The position numbers were made by a program, and so were the translations under genes. 64,000 bases of DNA, from NCBI GenBank assembly GCA_003218375.1, contig QHNH01000027.1, positions 30,069-94,068 on the forward strand, read 5' to 3'. This DNA is from Verrucomicrobiota bacterium (GTDB taxonomy: Bacteria; Verrucomicrobiota; Verrucomicrobiia; Chthoniobacterales; UBA10450). Below, piece by piece: positions 27,624 through 35,882 of the stretch. The notes under the pieces were generated by a model. The model saw only the letters and a list, made by a program, of their open reading frames with translations. It was not told the origin of the DNA and did not search any database. Numbering within the stretch: position 1 is the stretch's first letter; every line of letters starts with the position of its first letter.

Positions 27624-28580
27624 TTACGCCGGACAAGGGCCATCACCGCCCTCTGCCGCAATGAGCTTCGCATATCGCAATCCTTTGCCGACAACGCCAC
27701 TGAGCGCCTTAATAAAGCGCCCTTGGTCGTTGTCTTTGCGCTCGTTGAATCGGAAAGCTTGCTCATCGCAATACCGGAACAAATGAAACGGTTCGACATT
27801 CACATATGTCCCCTTGAGGGAGCGTTTCAAAAGCGACCAGAAGTTTTCCAGCCCGTTCGTATGGACTTGGCCCTTGGCGTAGCACTCCAAATGGTCAATC
27901 ACTTGGCGGTCGTAATCCTTTTCAAGATCGTCATAGGACATGAGCGCATCCGTGTTCACGGTCGAGCCTGCTTCGACGTGCTGGCGAACGTTGCCGCAAA
28001 GCTCGGGTCTGCGGGTATTCGGAACCACCTTCAACACGATACGCGAGAGAGTTTCGCCCTCTGTGCGTTGCAGGATGCCTTGCACGGGGGTTTTCTTAAT
28101 GCCAGCGTCTCCAACACCCGTGCGGCGATTCTTGTGCATGTAGCGAGCCTTTGCGCCGATGTAGGTCTCATCAGCTTCACACGTCCCGCTCATTTTGCCG
28201 CCGAAACCTTGCTGCATGGCGAGCCGGATACGTTGCAGCATGAACCATGCGGTTTTCTGAGTCACGCCAAGCGCGCGATGCAGTTCGTAAGAGCTAACGC
28301 CGTTTTTGCAGTTCGACGCGAGCCACATTGCCGGAAGCCACTTATCCAAACCAATCGGGGAATCTTCAAAGATTGTTCCAACCTTGGCCGAAAACTTTTG
28401 CTTCGGGTGAGGCGTGCGGCATTTCCAGACCTTCGCGTTTTCAAGGAACGTCACCTTGTCGGAATTGCAGCGCGGGCAACGCACTCCTTTAGGCCAGCGA
28501 ATCTGTTTAAAGAACTCAAAAGCGTTCTCGGGATTGCTGAAATACGTTACCGCTTCCAAGAGGGTTTCCGGTGCTTGCAT
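27624..28580 (-). CDS. IS1595-family transposase (ISXO2-like)
   Basis: The 318-residue protein has an N-terminal zinc ribbon (RCPRCNSDKV ... WKCRTPHP) followed by a DDE-type catalytic domain. Catalytic candidates are Asp in CEADETYIG, Asp in NTDALMSYDD and the ENFWSLLKRSLKGTY segment with a downstream RFNER helix. The frame is intact, and with matching inverted repeats and an exact target duplication the element looks recently mobile. Confidence 0.95.
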   Translation of the reverse strand: MQAPETLLEAVTYFSNPENAFEFFKQIRWPKGVRCPRCNSDKVTFLENAKVWKCRTPHPKQKFSAKVGTIFEDSPIGLDKWLPAMWLASNCKNGVSSYELHRALGVTQKTAWFMLQRIRLAMQQGFGGKMSGTCEADETYIGAKARYMHKNRRTGVGDAGIKKTPVQGILQRTEGETLSRIVLKVVPNTRRPELCGNVRQHVEAGSTVNTDALMSYDDLEKDYDRQVIDHLECYAKGQVHTNGLENFWSLLKRSLKGTYVNVEPFHLFRYCDEQAFRFNERKDNDQGRFIKALSGVVGKGLRYAKLIAAEGGDGPCPA

Positions 28581-28931
28581 ACGGGGAGAATACCAGCATG
28601 AAACGGTCTGTCAAGTATATTATTGCCGATCCAGCGAACGGGCTGGCAGCTTTGATTCCTCACTTTCCATGAAATTCCACCCTCAACCCGCAGCGATGCG
28701 CCCTCTCGCCAGCCGTCGCTGATCTTGTTGATTCACTCGCGCGACTCGTTCAACCTGCGGTCTTAAAGTCTATGTCACGGCTTGCCAGTCCGTTCCATTG
28801 TAGCCCTCTGCCCCACTACCCGAAAGTCCGGTCTCGTTAGACGCAGATGACCACGTTCGCTATAAGGCGCAGTCTCGTTTGATGTTCCGGAGTAACTGTG
28901 CGCGACGGACAATAGAGTAAAATGGAGCCGC

Positions 28932-29426
28932 ATGAGTCACTTCTTTGTTCGCCTTCCGAATGAGCCCTCGCCTGCGGATGGCGGCGCACTCAAGAGACGG
29001 CTCGCGCAGGCACTGGTAGCGACGCCAGGGATCATCCTGTTGCTCCTCGCTCTGCACGGGGTTGTCGCGGATTATCGCCACATGCAAGATGTGAGTCGGC
29101 GCGCGGAGGCGCGAACGGCGCTAGCAGAGGCCACGATTGTCGAGACGCACGGCCTGGTCTCCGGGAAAGGTCTTCGTATCGCGGAAGGAGCCGGAACGTT
29201 CAGCTTCACCACTGTTTCCGGCCAGGAGGTGCGGGTTCCATATCGAGGCTTCAGCGGCAGCCTTGGCACGAAGCTTCCCGTCCGCTACGATCCTCGCAAC
29301 CCTGAGAACTGCGCCCTGGGAGACAACCGGTGGGGGTTTTCCGACCTTCTCGGTAACGCGCCTTTTTTCCTCATGGGCCTATGTTTTCTGTTCTTGGCAA
29401 TGAAGCTGGGACGCCGGAATCCGTGA
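28932..29426 (+). CDS. DUF3592-type membrane protein, cassette gene
   Basis: The 164-residue protein has a membrane helix near residues 30-47 (VATPGIILLLLALHGVVA), an extracytoplasmic beta domain with FTTVSGQEVRVPYRGFS and LPVRYDPRNPE typical of DUF3592, and a C-terminal helix (APFFLMGLCFLFLAM). Function of the family is unknown. It lies between core-like sites GTTAGAC (28836) and GTCTAAC (29545), in the orientation expected of an integron cassette. Confidence 0.78.
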   Translation: MSHFFVRLPNEPSPADGGALKRRLAQALVATPGIILLLLALHGVVADYRHMQDVSRRAEARTALAEATIVETHGLVSGKGLRIAEGAGTFSFTTVSGQEVRVPYRGFSGSLGTKLPVRYDPRNPENCALGDNRWGFSDLLGNAPFFLMGLCFLFLAMKLGRRNP

Positions 29427-29544
29427 GCACCGGATCTGGGCAGTTGGTGGATTCGGGATCACAAGTTGTTTCGACGTGGTGGCAGTTTTTTCGCTCTCGG
29501 CATCGCAAGCATTCGATGTAGTATGCAACTCGTGCAGCTCCAAC

Positions 29545-29667
29545 GTCTAACCAGGCGATGCAGCGAACCGCTGGCGCGCGCGTGCGCGAGTTAATTGTTA
29601 TTAGTTACCAGTTAATCGTGGCAGAGTTTGCTGTCACCAGCCGTGGCTGAGATTGAGCTCGTTAGGC
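29545..29667 (+). other. attC-like recombination site (123 bp)
   Basis: The site begins with the R'' consensus GTCTAAC (29545-29551) and ends with the R' consensus GTTAGGC (29661-29667). The left half CAGGCGATGCAGCGAACCGC and the right half GTGGCTGAGATTGAGCTC resemble L-box arrangements of proteobacterial attC sites. A GC-rich inner hairpin region GCGCGCGCGTGCGCG is at 29574-29588. The next gene's ATG follows 8 bp later. This is the best complete site in the array. Confidence 0.62.
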
Positions 29668-29675
29668 GCTTACGC

Positions 29676-30233
29676 ATGCAGCTTTTCCGTCCCGGTCCCG
29701 AACACCTTGCGAGCTACGTGGCCGCGCTCGAGCGCGGGTGGTCTGCCGACAACGAGCGCGGGGTCGAAGCCACGCGCGAAGAGCTCTCCCGCATTCATGC
29801 CGATGCAGCGGCGTTTCTCGCCAGCATGGAAGACCGCGAAGCTAAGGGTCCTCCCGTCACTCTCCCAGACGGTTCGGCGGCCAAGCGCCTCCCGGGCGTC
29901 AGGCGCTGGCTCTGGGACGGGGAGTTCTGCGGAAGCATCGGGTTGCGGTGGCAGCCGGGGACTACGGCGCTTCCGCCCCATTGTCTGGGGCATATCGGCT
30001 ACGCGGTCGTGCCGTGGAAGCAGCGCCTCGGGTATGCCAAGTCAGCGCTACGTCTCATACTTCCTGAAGCCAGGGCAATCGGCCTTTCGTACGTGGAGAT
30101 CACCACTGATCCGGCCAACATCGCTTCCCAGCGCGTCATCGAAGCGAATGGAGGCATCCTGGTCGAGCACTTCATCAAGCCGCAGCAGTTCGGCTGCAAG
30201 CCCGGCCTGCGCTTTCGCATCACGTTGACATGA
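29676..30233 (+). CDS. GNAT-family N-acetyltransferase, cassette gene
   Basis: The 185-residue protein starts MQLFRPGPEHLASYVAALE and carries GNAT features: a beta strand GHIGYAVVPWKQRLGYAKSA corresponding to the acetyl-CoA-binding motif A, then YVEITTDPANIASQRVIEANGG (motif B). The acceptor is unknown. I placed the start just after the GTTAGGC core at 29661, since codons upstream belong to the attC-like site. Acetyltransferases are common integron cargo. Confidence 0.88.
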   Translation: MQLFRPGPEHLASYVAALERGWSADNERGVEATREELSRIHADAAAFLASMEDREAKGPPVTLPDGSAAKRLPGVRRWLWDGEFCGSIGLRWQPGTTALPPHCLGHIGYAVVPWKQRLGYAKSALRLILPEARAIGLSYVEITTDPANIASQRVIEANGGILVEHFIKPQQFGCKPGLRFRITLT

Positions 30234-30303
30234 CAGCGACGAGCCCCTCCATTCCATCCAAGACCTCAAATAACTCCCACACTCTATTTCTTGGATAACG
30301 GTC

Positions 30304-30702
30304 ATGAATCAGCTCCTGCGGTTCTCTGGTTCGGTTAAGCGTGATCCAGCCATCGAGGCCTGGATGAAGGCGCACCCAGGGGAATTGGGTGTGATCGCGC
30401 GGCACTGGTTTGAGGTTATGCGCAAGTGTGGAGACGATGTGCGAGAACTGTTGCATGATGGCCATCCGACGGCGTGTATAGCTGACGCCGCATTCGGGTA
30501 CGTCAACGCCTTCAAAGCTCATGTGAATGTCGGGTTCTTTCGCGGCGCCGAAATTGCCGATCCGGAGGGTCTGTTGGAAGGCACAGGCAAGTTTATGCGT
30601 CACGTGAAGCTCCGACCCGGCCGTGACTTCAATGCTAAAGCTCTAACGAAGCTAATCGAGACTGCATACACCGACATGAAAGAACGCGTGCGAGCGGAAT
30701 GA
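30304..30702 (+). CDS. DUF1801-type protein, cassette gene
   Basis: The 132-residue soluble protein contains HDGHPTACIADAAFGYVNAF, HVNVGFFRGAEI and GTGKFMRHVKLRP, the conserved core of DUF1801/YdhG-like proteins. These have a compact alpha/beta fold of unknown activity. No attC-like site separates it from the GNAT gene 70 bp upstream, so both may share a cassette. The next core-like sequence is GCCTAAC at 30742. Confidence 0.82.
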   Translation: MNQLLRFSGSVKRDPAIEAWMKAHPGELGVIARHWFEVMRKCGDDVRELLHDGHPTACIADAAFGYVNAFKAHVNVGFFRGAEIADPEGLLEGTGKFMRHVKLRPGRDFNAKALTKLIETAYTDMKERVRAE

Positions 30703-30741
30703 CAACGATCGCGTTCCTGTTACCCGTCGAATGAAAGAAAG

Positions 30742-30758
30742 GCCTAACCAGGCGATGC
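30742..30758 (+). other. Truncated attC-like left half
   Basis: GCCTAACCAGGCGATGC is the R'' core plus adjoining bases, nearly identical to the left half of the 29545 site. The right half is missing: the DUF4386 gene begins only 5 bp later. This suggests a deletion inside the site. Confidence 0.5.
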
Positions 30759-30762
30759 CCCC

Positions 30763-31473
30763 ATGACTTTCACCGAACATCCGCGTTTGCTCGCGCGCGT
30801 CGCGGGTGCGTTCTACCTGATCATCACGGCGTGCGCCTTGTTTGCCTACTTGTATGTTCGCGATCAGGTGATCGTCACTGACAACATGGCTCAGACCGCA
30901 GCTAACTTCCAGGCGCAGGAGAAGCTCTATCGATTGGGCTTTGCTGCCGCCGTCATCGTCGTCATCTGCAATCTGCCCCTCGGATTTATCCTGTTCGAGC
31001 TTCTCAAGGTGGTGAATCCGCGCCTCGCCAAGCTCGCCCTGGTCTTCATCACCGCATCAGCCACGATCGAGGCCGTCAATCTCTTCAACTATATCGAGCC
31101 TTTGTTCACATTCAGCCTTCCCGAATACGCCACCGCCTTCGACGCGGCCGGACGACAGGCTCTTGCGCGCGGTCCGATAAGGATGTTTGGTTATGCCTTC
31201 AGCGTGAGCCTGACGTTCTTTGGCGTGTTCTGCTCGCTGATTGGATTTCTCATCTTTCGGTCGAAGTTTCTTCCGGCAATCATAGGCGTGCTGATGATGG
31301 TTGCCGGCGTGACTTACTGGATCAACAGCTTCCGGCTTTTCCTCGCATTGCCGATCCCTTACATTCCGTGGGTCACGCTCGTCGCCGAATTGTCACTGGC
31401 CCTTTGGCTCCTTGTTGTCGGCGTCAACGAGGCGAAATGGCGGGCGCAGGCCGGCCAGGGCGGCACTAAGTGA
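30763..31473 (+). CDS. DUF4386-type polytopic membrane protein, cassette gene
   Basis: The 236-residue protein has about six or seven hydrophobic helices, starting ARVAGAFYLIITACALFAYL, with the family pattern of an early Arg-x-x-Gly helix, a long extracytoplasmic loop (FSLPEYATAFDAAG) and paired C-terminal helices. Function is unknown; such genes are frequent in mobile cassettes of soil bacteria. Downstream, ATCTAAC (31475-31481) looks like the start of another attC. Confidence 0.82.
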   Translation: MTFTEHPRLLARVAGAFYLIITACALFAYLYVRDQVIVTDNMAQTAANFQAQEKLYRLGFAAAVIVVICNLPLGFILFELLKVVNPRLAKLALVFITASATIEAVNLFNYIEPLFTFSLPEYATAFDAAGRQALARGPIRMFGYAFSVSLTFFGVFCSLIGFLIFRSKFLPAIIGVLMMVAGVTYWINSFRLFLALPIPYIPWVTLVAELSLALWLLVVGVNEAKWRAQAGQGGTK

Positions 31474-31474
31474 C

Positions 31475-31481
31475 ATCTAAC
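31475..31481 (+). other. attC R''-like core closing the cassette block
   Basis: ATCTAAC, immediately after the DUF4386 stop codon, fits RYYYAAC and is followed by CAATCGAGTTGACCG. No matching GTTRRRY core is seen before the next gene, so this is a half site at best and marks the probable end of the array. Confidence 0.35.
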
Positions 31482-31496
31482 CAATCGAGTTGACCG

Positions 31497-31526
31497 TTTG
31501 GAGTGCGATCCTAGGATCACTCCAAA
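31497..31526 (+). promoter_or_regulatory. Bulged 14-bp hairpin directly before a start codon
   Basis: TTTGGAGT pairs with ACTCCAAA, and GATCCT pairs with AGGATC inside it, with a 2-base bulge (GC at 31505-31506). The stem ends 4 bp before the ATG at 31531, so it covers the place of the ribosome-binding site. It could reduce translation of the downstream membrane protein or serve as a terminator for the cassette block; no T-run follows. Confidence 0.55.
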
Positions 31527-31530
31527 CCCG

Positions 31531-33417
31531 ATGAGTAACCTTCTGCGCATTTCTTTCGCGGCGTTTTTGCTGGCCGGGGTGGGAGCATTCCTGGCGCCGC
31601 GGCGAATTTTGCGCGAGACGTGGCGGAGAATCAGAGCGCTCGGCCGGTGGCTAGATGAAGAGACGCCGCGCCGTCGCAGGATGGTCTTCATCCTGATCTG
31701 GATCGTCGCGCTTATCCCGATGCTGCACCTGACTTACCTCGTGCGGCATTATGCGGTCGAGGTGCCGACGCTCGATGACTGGGAAATGGCGCCGCTGATC
31801 GTCGATGCACATAGCGGCCATTTGAAATGGACCGACATCTTCGCGCAGCAGCAAGAGGCCCGCACGGTTCTCCCGAAACTGATCTTCATTCTCTCGGCCG
31901 CGGGTGGCCACTGGGATGTGCGCGACCAGATGATGCTATCGGTGAGTTGCTGCTGGCTTACGGTCGCGGGCATTTTCGTTTTGTTGCGGCGCGCGGGCCT
32001 CGGTCCCGGCGCGGTCGCCATTTGTTTCTGGCTGGCGGCGCTCACGATTTTTACGCCGGCGAAATATGAGATCTGGATTTTCGCCTCCGGGTTCCCTTCC
32101 TTTTTGCCGGCGCTTTTCCTGGTGGCCGGGCTTGTGGTTATGGGTGCTAATATTTCGACGGCTTGGAAATTCGTTTTGAGTGGACTGTTCGCTACCGCGA
32201 GCAGTTTCAGTTTGCCGCACGGATTGCTCGCATGGGGCCTCACCTTCCCGGTGCTCCTCCTCATTCGCCAGGTTCCGCGGTGGCGATCATGGCTTATCGC
32301 CTGGATCGGTCTCGGCGCGATCTGCATGGCCACGTATTTTTGGGGCTATCAAAAGCCGGCTTACCTGCCCGAGTTCGCTCCGGCCGCTCCGCTGGGTGAA
32401 TACGTTCGCTTCATGCTGGAATTCCTCGGCGGCGGTCTCGCCTACGCGTGGAAAGATCGCCCGGCTTTGTCGGCTGCGCTCTTCGGCGCGGTGCAATGCG
32501 CGCTCTTTTTCGCGGCGCTCGTTTACTGGGCGCGGCGAATTCGCGACCGGGCGTTTATCGCGAAGACCGCACCGTGGTTCGCGCTCGGATTGTATTCCTT
32601 CGGGAGCGCTGTTCTGGCGGCGCTCGGTCGAGTGGGCTATGGCGCGTCCTACGCGCTGGCGTCGCGCTACGTGACTTTTTCGATTTACTTTACGATCGCC
32701 GTCATCGCGCTGGTGGCGATTATCGTTCGGGAAATTCTTAGCCGACACGCTCCGGTCCCTGCGCGCGGGTGGACTTACGCGATCTGTGCCGTGCTCGTTA
32801 TCGGCTACCTGGTTCCCTACAAAGTGTGCGCGTACAACACCTCGTTTTTTCTGCGCGCTCTCTCGGCCAAGGACAGGCTCGCTCGCGCGGCGGTCCTTCT
32901 TAGCCCCGCGATCGACACCTCGGAGATCATCAAGAAAACAGCGTATCCCAACGACGCCAGGCCGGTGATTGAAGGCGCCGACGCGCTAGATCGGTTGAAA
33001 CTGCTGCGGCCGCCGCTGGTCCGCGCCAATCGTCTTGACGCGATTCCGCATGAAGTTGCCGATGGCATTCATGCGTCGGGCGCGTGCGAAGCAATTACGG
33101 CAAGCGACGGGCAACTCGTGCGGGCGAACGGCTGGGCAGTCCTGAACGCGAAGGGGCGCCCGCCCGACAGCGTGGCGGTAGCATACCAAACGGCGCCCGA
33201 CCAGGAATGGATTCTCTGCGCGATTTCCGATTCGTTTGAAATGCGGCCTGAAATCGTGAAACGCTTCAAGAGCATGGACCAAGTCTGGTCCGGTTGGAGC
33301 GCGACCTTTCCGCGAAGCGCGTTTCCTGCAAACGCGAAGCTGTCGTTCTGGGCGCTGGATGCGGACGAGCCGAAATTGTATCGGCTGAAAGACGAGGCCG
33401 TCTTGACGCCTCGTTAG
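31531..33417 (+). CDS. Large polytopic membrane protein, GT-C glycosyltransferase-like
   Basis: The 628-residue protein has about eleven hydrophobic helices and a C-terminal periplasmic-type domain (from about residue 450). After the second helix the loop VEVPTLDDWEMAP has a paired acidic motif in the position typical of GT-C enzymes that use lipid-linked sugars. No named family is certain. It heads a run of glycan genes (methyltransferase, two GT2 enzymes). The ATG at 31531 lies directly after the hairpin at 31497-31526. Confidence 0.72.
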   Translation: MSNLLRISFAAFLLAGVGAFLAPRRILRETWRRIRALGRWLDEETPRRRRMVFILIWIVALIPMLHLTYLVRHYAVEVPTLDDWEMAPLIVDAHSGHLKWTDIFAQQQEARTVLPKLIFILSAAGGHWDVRDQMMLSVSCCWLTVAGIFVLLRRAGLGPGAVAICFWLAALTIFTPAKYEIWIFASGFPSFLPALFLVAGLVVMGANISTAWKFVLSGLFATASSFSLPHGLLAWGLTFPVLLLIRQVPRWRSWLIAWIGLGAICMATYFWGYQKPAYLPEFAPAAPLGEYVRFMLEFLGGGLAYAWKDRPALSAALFGAVQCALFFAALVYWARRIRDRAFIAKTAPWFALGLYSFGSAVLAALGRVGYGASYALASRYVTFSIYFTIAVIALVAIIVREILSRHAPVPARGWTYAICAVLVIGYLVPYKVCAYNTSFFLRALSAKDRLARAAVLLSPAIDTSEIIKKTAYPNDARPVIEGADALDRLKLLRPPLVRANRLDAIPHEVADGIHASGACEAITASDGQLVRANGWAVLNAKGRPPDSVAVAYQTAPDQEWILCAISDSFEMRPEIVKRFKSMDQVWSGWSATFPRSAFPANAKLSFWALDADEPKLYRLKDEAVLTPR

Positions 33418-33428
33418 GCCACTGACCG

Positions 33429-34172
33429 ATGAAGCCGCACGAACACGACATCATGCGTTCGGTCGAGGACCATTATTGGTGGTACCAGGCGCTCCGGCAG
33501 CACGTCCTCCATTCGCTTGCCTCTGCCAGCCCGGCCTTTTCGCTGCTGGATGCTGGTTGCGGCACCGGAGGAATGCTCGCAACCGTCCGCGAAAAATTTC
33601 CGCATGCTGAGCTGACAGGGATCGACGAAAGCGGGCATGCGGTCGAACTCGCAGCCGGCCGCAACACCGGCGCCCGCCTTCTTCGCGCCAGCGTCCATGA
33701 GCTTCCGTTTCCTGAGAATGCCTTCGATTTCGTGCTATCGCTCGATGTCTGGAGCCACGCCGGCGTGGACGACGCGCTGGCTGCCCACGAAACGTGTCGC
33801 GTGTTGCGGCCGGGCGGCAGCTTGATTTTGAATTTGGCGGCGTTCGAATTCCTGAAGGGCGCGCACGATTGCGCCGTGGACGTGGACCGGCGTTACTCGC
33901 GTCCCCAGGTCCGGGCGCTTTTGCAGGGCGCGAATTTCGAGATCGAAACGTTGACCTATTGGAACGCCGCCTTCACTCCGCCGATCGCCCTCATGCGTTG
34001 GCTCAGCCGCTTCCGCCGGCCGCGGGAGGCGCCGCGCTCGGATTTTCGGCCGTTGCCGCCTTTCCTGAACGCAGGCCTAAAGCAGCTCGCCGCGCTTGAA
34101 CTCACTGCCAGCCGTCACCTATCCTTGCCTTTTGGCACTTCGCTCTTTGCCATCGCGCGAAAACATGGATGA
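33429..34172 (+). CDS. SAM-dependent methyltransferase (class I)
   Basis: The Rossmann SAM-binding motif LLDAGCGTGGML is near residue 39, followed by ELTGIDES (motif II), ELPFPENAFDFVLSLDV (motif III/IV) and VLRPGGSLILNL. The 247-residue length fits small-molecule or sugar methyltransferases. Its stop overlaps the start of the following GT2 gene by 8 bp, placing it in the glycan operon. The substrate is unknown. Confidence 0.88.
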   Translation: MKPHEHDIMRSVEDHYWWYQALRQHVLHSLASASPAFSLLDAGCGTGGMLATVREKFPHAELTGIDESGHAVELAAGRNTGARLLRASVHELPFPENAFDFVLSLDVWSHAGVDDALAAHETCRVLRPGGSLILNLAAFEFLKGAHDCAVDVDRRYSRPQVRALLQGANFEIETLTYWNAAFTPPIALMRWLSRFRRPREAPRSDFRPLPPFLNAGLKQLAALELTASRHLSLPFGTSLFAIARKHG

Positions 34173-35112
34173 CATCACTCCGCACCTCAGCATCGTCGTT
34201 CCGCTTTACAACGCGGCCGCGAACCTGCCGGCCCTGCACCAGGAAATTTCCGCGCTCGAGGTCGAAGGCGGTCATGAATTGATCCTCGTCAATGACGGGA
34301 GCCGCGATGAGACCGAGGCCGTCGCCCTGAAGCTCACTCGCGAAAGCCAGTTGCCGATCACGTTCCTGAGCTTGTCGCGCAACTTCGGCGAACACAACGC
34401 CGTCCTGGCGGGGTTGCGCGCGGTCTCGGGGCGATACGTCGTCACCATGGACGACGATCTTCAGAATCCGCCCTCGGAAGCGCTCAAGCTCCTCGCCGTC
34501 GCCGAAGCGGAGAACCGCGACGTGGTCTTTGGGATTTACGACCGGAAAGAACATTCCTGGTGGCGCAATGCCGGGAGCCAGCTCACCAACCTCATCGCCG
34601 ATTTCGTAGTGGAGAAACCGAGAAAACTTTACCTGTGCAGCTTCCGTTGCCTCAGCCGGTTCGTGGTCGATGAGATCACGAAATCCCGCACGCCTTATCC
34701 GTACATCGACGGCCTCATCTTCCAGGTCACCCAAAACGTCGGCACCGCGCGGGTGCGTCATGTCGAACGCAGCCAGGGCAGCAGCGGCTACAACTTTCGC
34801 AAACTGATGCGGCTTTGGATCAGCATGCTGGTCAATGTCTCGATCCTGCCGTTACGCTTGATGACGCTGGCGGGGATGATCACGAGCGCGCTCGGGTTCC
34901 TCGCCGTCATCGAAGTCGTGCTCGAACACATGCTCCACAAGACGCCCACCGGCTGGAGCTCGCTCATGGCCGCGATGCTGTTACTCTCGGGCACTCAGCT
35001 TTTGTTGCTCGGCATCCTGGGTGAATACGTCGGTCGAATTTATCTCGGCATCAGCGAGAAACCGCAGAGCGTCGTCCGCGAACAAGTCCGCTCCATTCCG
35101 TTCCAATCGTGA
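34165..35112 (+). CDS. GT2 glycosyltransferase with C-terminal membrane helices (GtrB/ArnC-like)
   Basis: The GT2 catalytic domain begins LSIVVPLYNAAANLP, with LILVNDGSRDET and the DxD-type motif VTMDDDLQNPP. Two C-terminal membrane helices (about residues 225-290) are typical of enzymes that load sugars onto undecaprenyl or dolichyl phosphate. The ATG at 34165 (MDDITPHLS) gives 315 residues and overlaps the methyltransferase stop. It overlaps the next GT2 by 4 bp (GTGA). Confidence 0.9.
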   Translation: MDDITPHLSIVVPLYNAAANLPALHQEISALEVEGGHELILVNDGSRDETEAVALKLTRESQLPITFLSLSRNFGEHNAVLAGLRAVSGRYVVTMDDDLQNPPSEALKLLAVAEAENRDVVFGIYDRKEHSWWRNAGSQLTNLIADFVVEKPRKLYLCSFRCLSRFVVDEITKSRTPYPYIDGLIFQVTQNVGTARVRHVERSQGSSGYNFRKLMRLWISMLVNVSILPLRLMTLAGMITSALGFLAVIEVVLEHMLHKTPTGWSSLMAAMLLLSGTQLLLLGILGEYVGRIYLGISEKPQSVVREQVRSIPFQS

Positions 35113-35882
35113 TCTCACTCGTCATTCCCACTCTCAACGAGGTCGATAACATCGCGCCGCTCCTGTCCCGCGTCGCGCGGTGCACGCCGGCGCCCGATCA
35201 GATTATTTTCGTCGATGATGGGTCGAACGATGGCACGCGGGAATGCATTCGTTCCCTCGCCAGTTCGGCGCCGATTGAATTGATCGAGCGCGACGCGCCC
35301 TCTCTCGGCCTCGCCGGCGCGGTCGTCGCTGGCGCGCACGCGGCCGGGGGCGAATGGCTTGTCGTCATGGATGCGGACCTCAGCCATCCGCCGGAAAAAA
35401 TCGCCGAGCTGCTGCAACCGTTGTTGGAAGGGCGGGCCGACATGGTCATCGGCAGCCGTTACGTGAAGGACGGGGCGACGCCGGGGTGGCCAGTCTGGCG
35501 CAAAATCTTGTCGCGTATCGCCGCCGCTTTCGCTTATCCGCTGACCGGCGTGCACGATTCGATGGGTGGTTTTTTTGCGATGCCGAGAAAACTCCTGCTG
35601 GAATTAACTCCCGCGGCCACGGGTTTTAAGATCGCCTTCGAAGTTCTCGTCCAAGGCGGCAGGAACCTGCGAGTGGTCGAGATTCCTATCGTCTTTCGCG
35701 ACCGTTCCCGCGGCGTCTCCAAAATGAGTTTCGGCATCGCGTTCCTCTTCGCGGTTCGCTGGCTGGCCGCGATGGCGAGAAGGTTATTTCGCGATCAGGA
35801 AACGGCGCCCCGTTTTAGCCGCCAAAGTTCCATCGCGAGCCCGGCGAAAAGCAGCAAGGTCGCGAACAGCGTGTTTCCGTAA
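35109..35882 (+). CDS. GT2 glycosyltransferase, dolichyl-phosphate mannose synthase-like
   Basis: ISLVIPTLNEVDNI opens the Rossmann-like domain, followed by IIFVDDGSNDGT and VVMDADLSHPPEK (the metal-binding DAD motif) and a GSRYVKDG stretch. The domain resembles polyprenyl-phosphate mannosyltransferases without membrane anchors. The start is GTG. The last 29 codons run into the 3' end of the convergent GT87 gene, an 88-bp overlap of coding regions. Confidence 0.9.
   Translation: MISLVIPTLNEVDNIAPLLSRVARCTPAPDQIIFVDDGSNDGTRECIRSLASSAPIELIERDAPSLGLAGAVVAGAHAAGGEWLVVMDADLSHPPEKIAELLQPLLEGRADMVIGSRYVKDGATPGWPVWRKILSRIAAAFAYPLTGVHDSMGGFFAMPRKLLLELTPAATGFKIAFEVLVQGGRNLRVVEIPIVFRDRSRGVSKMSFGIAFLFAVRWLAAMARRLFRDQETAPRFSRQSSIASPAKSSKVANSVFP

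Larger units (their letters stand above)
26627..28627 (-). mobile_element. Complete IS1595-family insertion sequence with passenger genes (2001 bp)
   Basis: Terminal inverted repeats 26627-26651 and 28603-28627 match at 22 of 25 positions and begin GGCAATAATAT. The element is flanked by an exact 8-bp direct repeat GATCCAGC (26619-26626 and 28628-28635), the target duplication length expected for IS1595. It encodes a transposase, a membrane protein and a 51-residue protein, all on the minus strand. A 6-bp hairpin CTGACC/GGTCAG lies just inside the left end (26643-26658). Confidence 0.93.
26607..28842 (+). other. attC-like site interrupted by an IS1595-type element
   Basis: The left part ATCTAACCATGCGATCCAGC (26607-26626) continues, after removal of the IS and one target duplication, into GAACGGGCTGGC (from 28636). 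The joined sequence closely matches the left half of the site at 29545. A core GTTAGAC follows at 28836-28842. The rebuilt span of about 227 bp is longer than usual attC sites, so a small decayed cassette may be included. Confidence 0.5.

Noticed and set aside
31490..31530. Full attC site at the right end of the cassette block
   Set aside because: The hairpin here is strong and bulged, but no GTTRRRY core closes it, so only the ATCTAAC half-site was kept.
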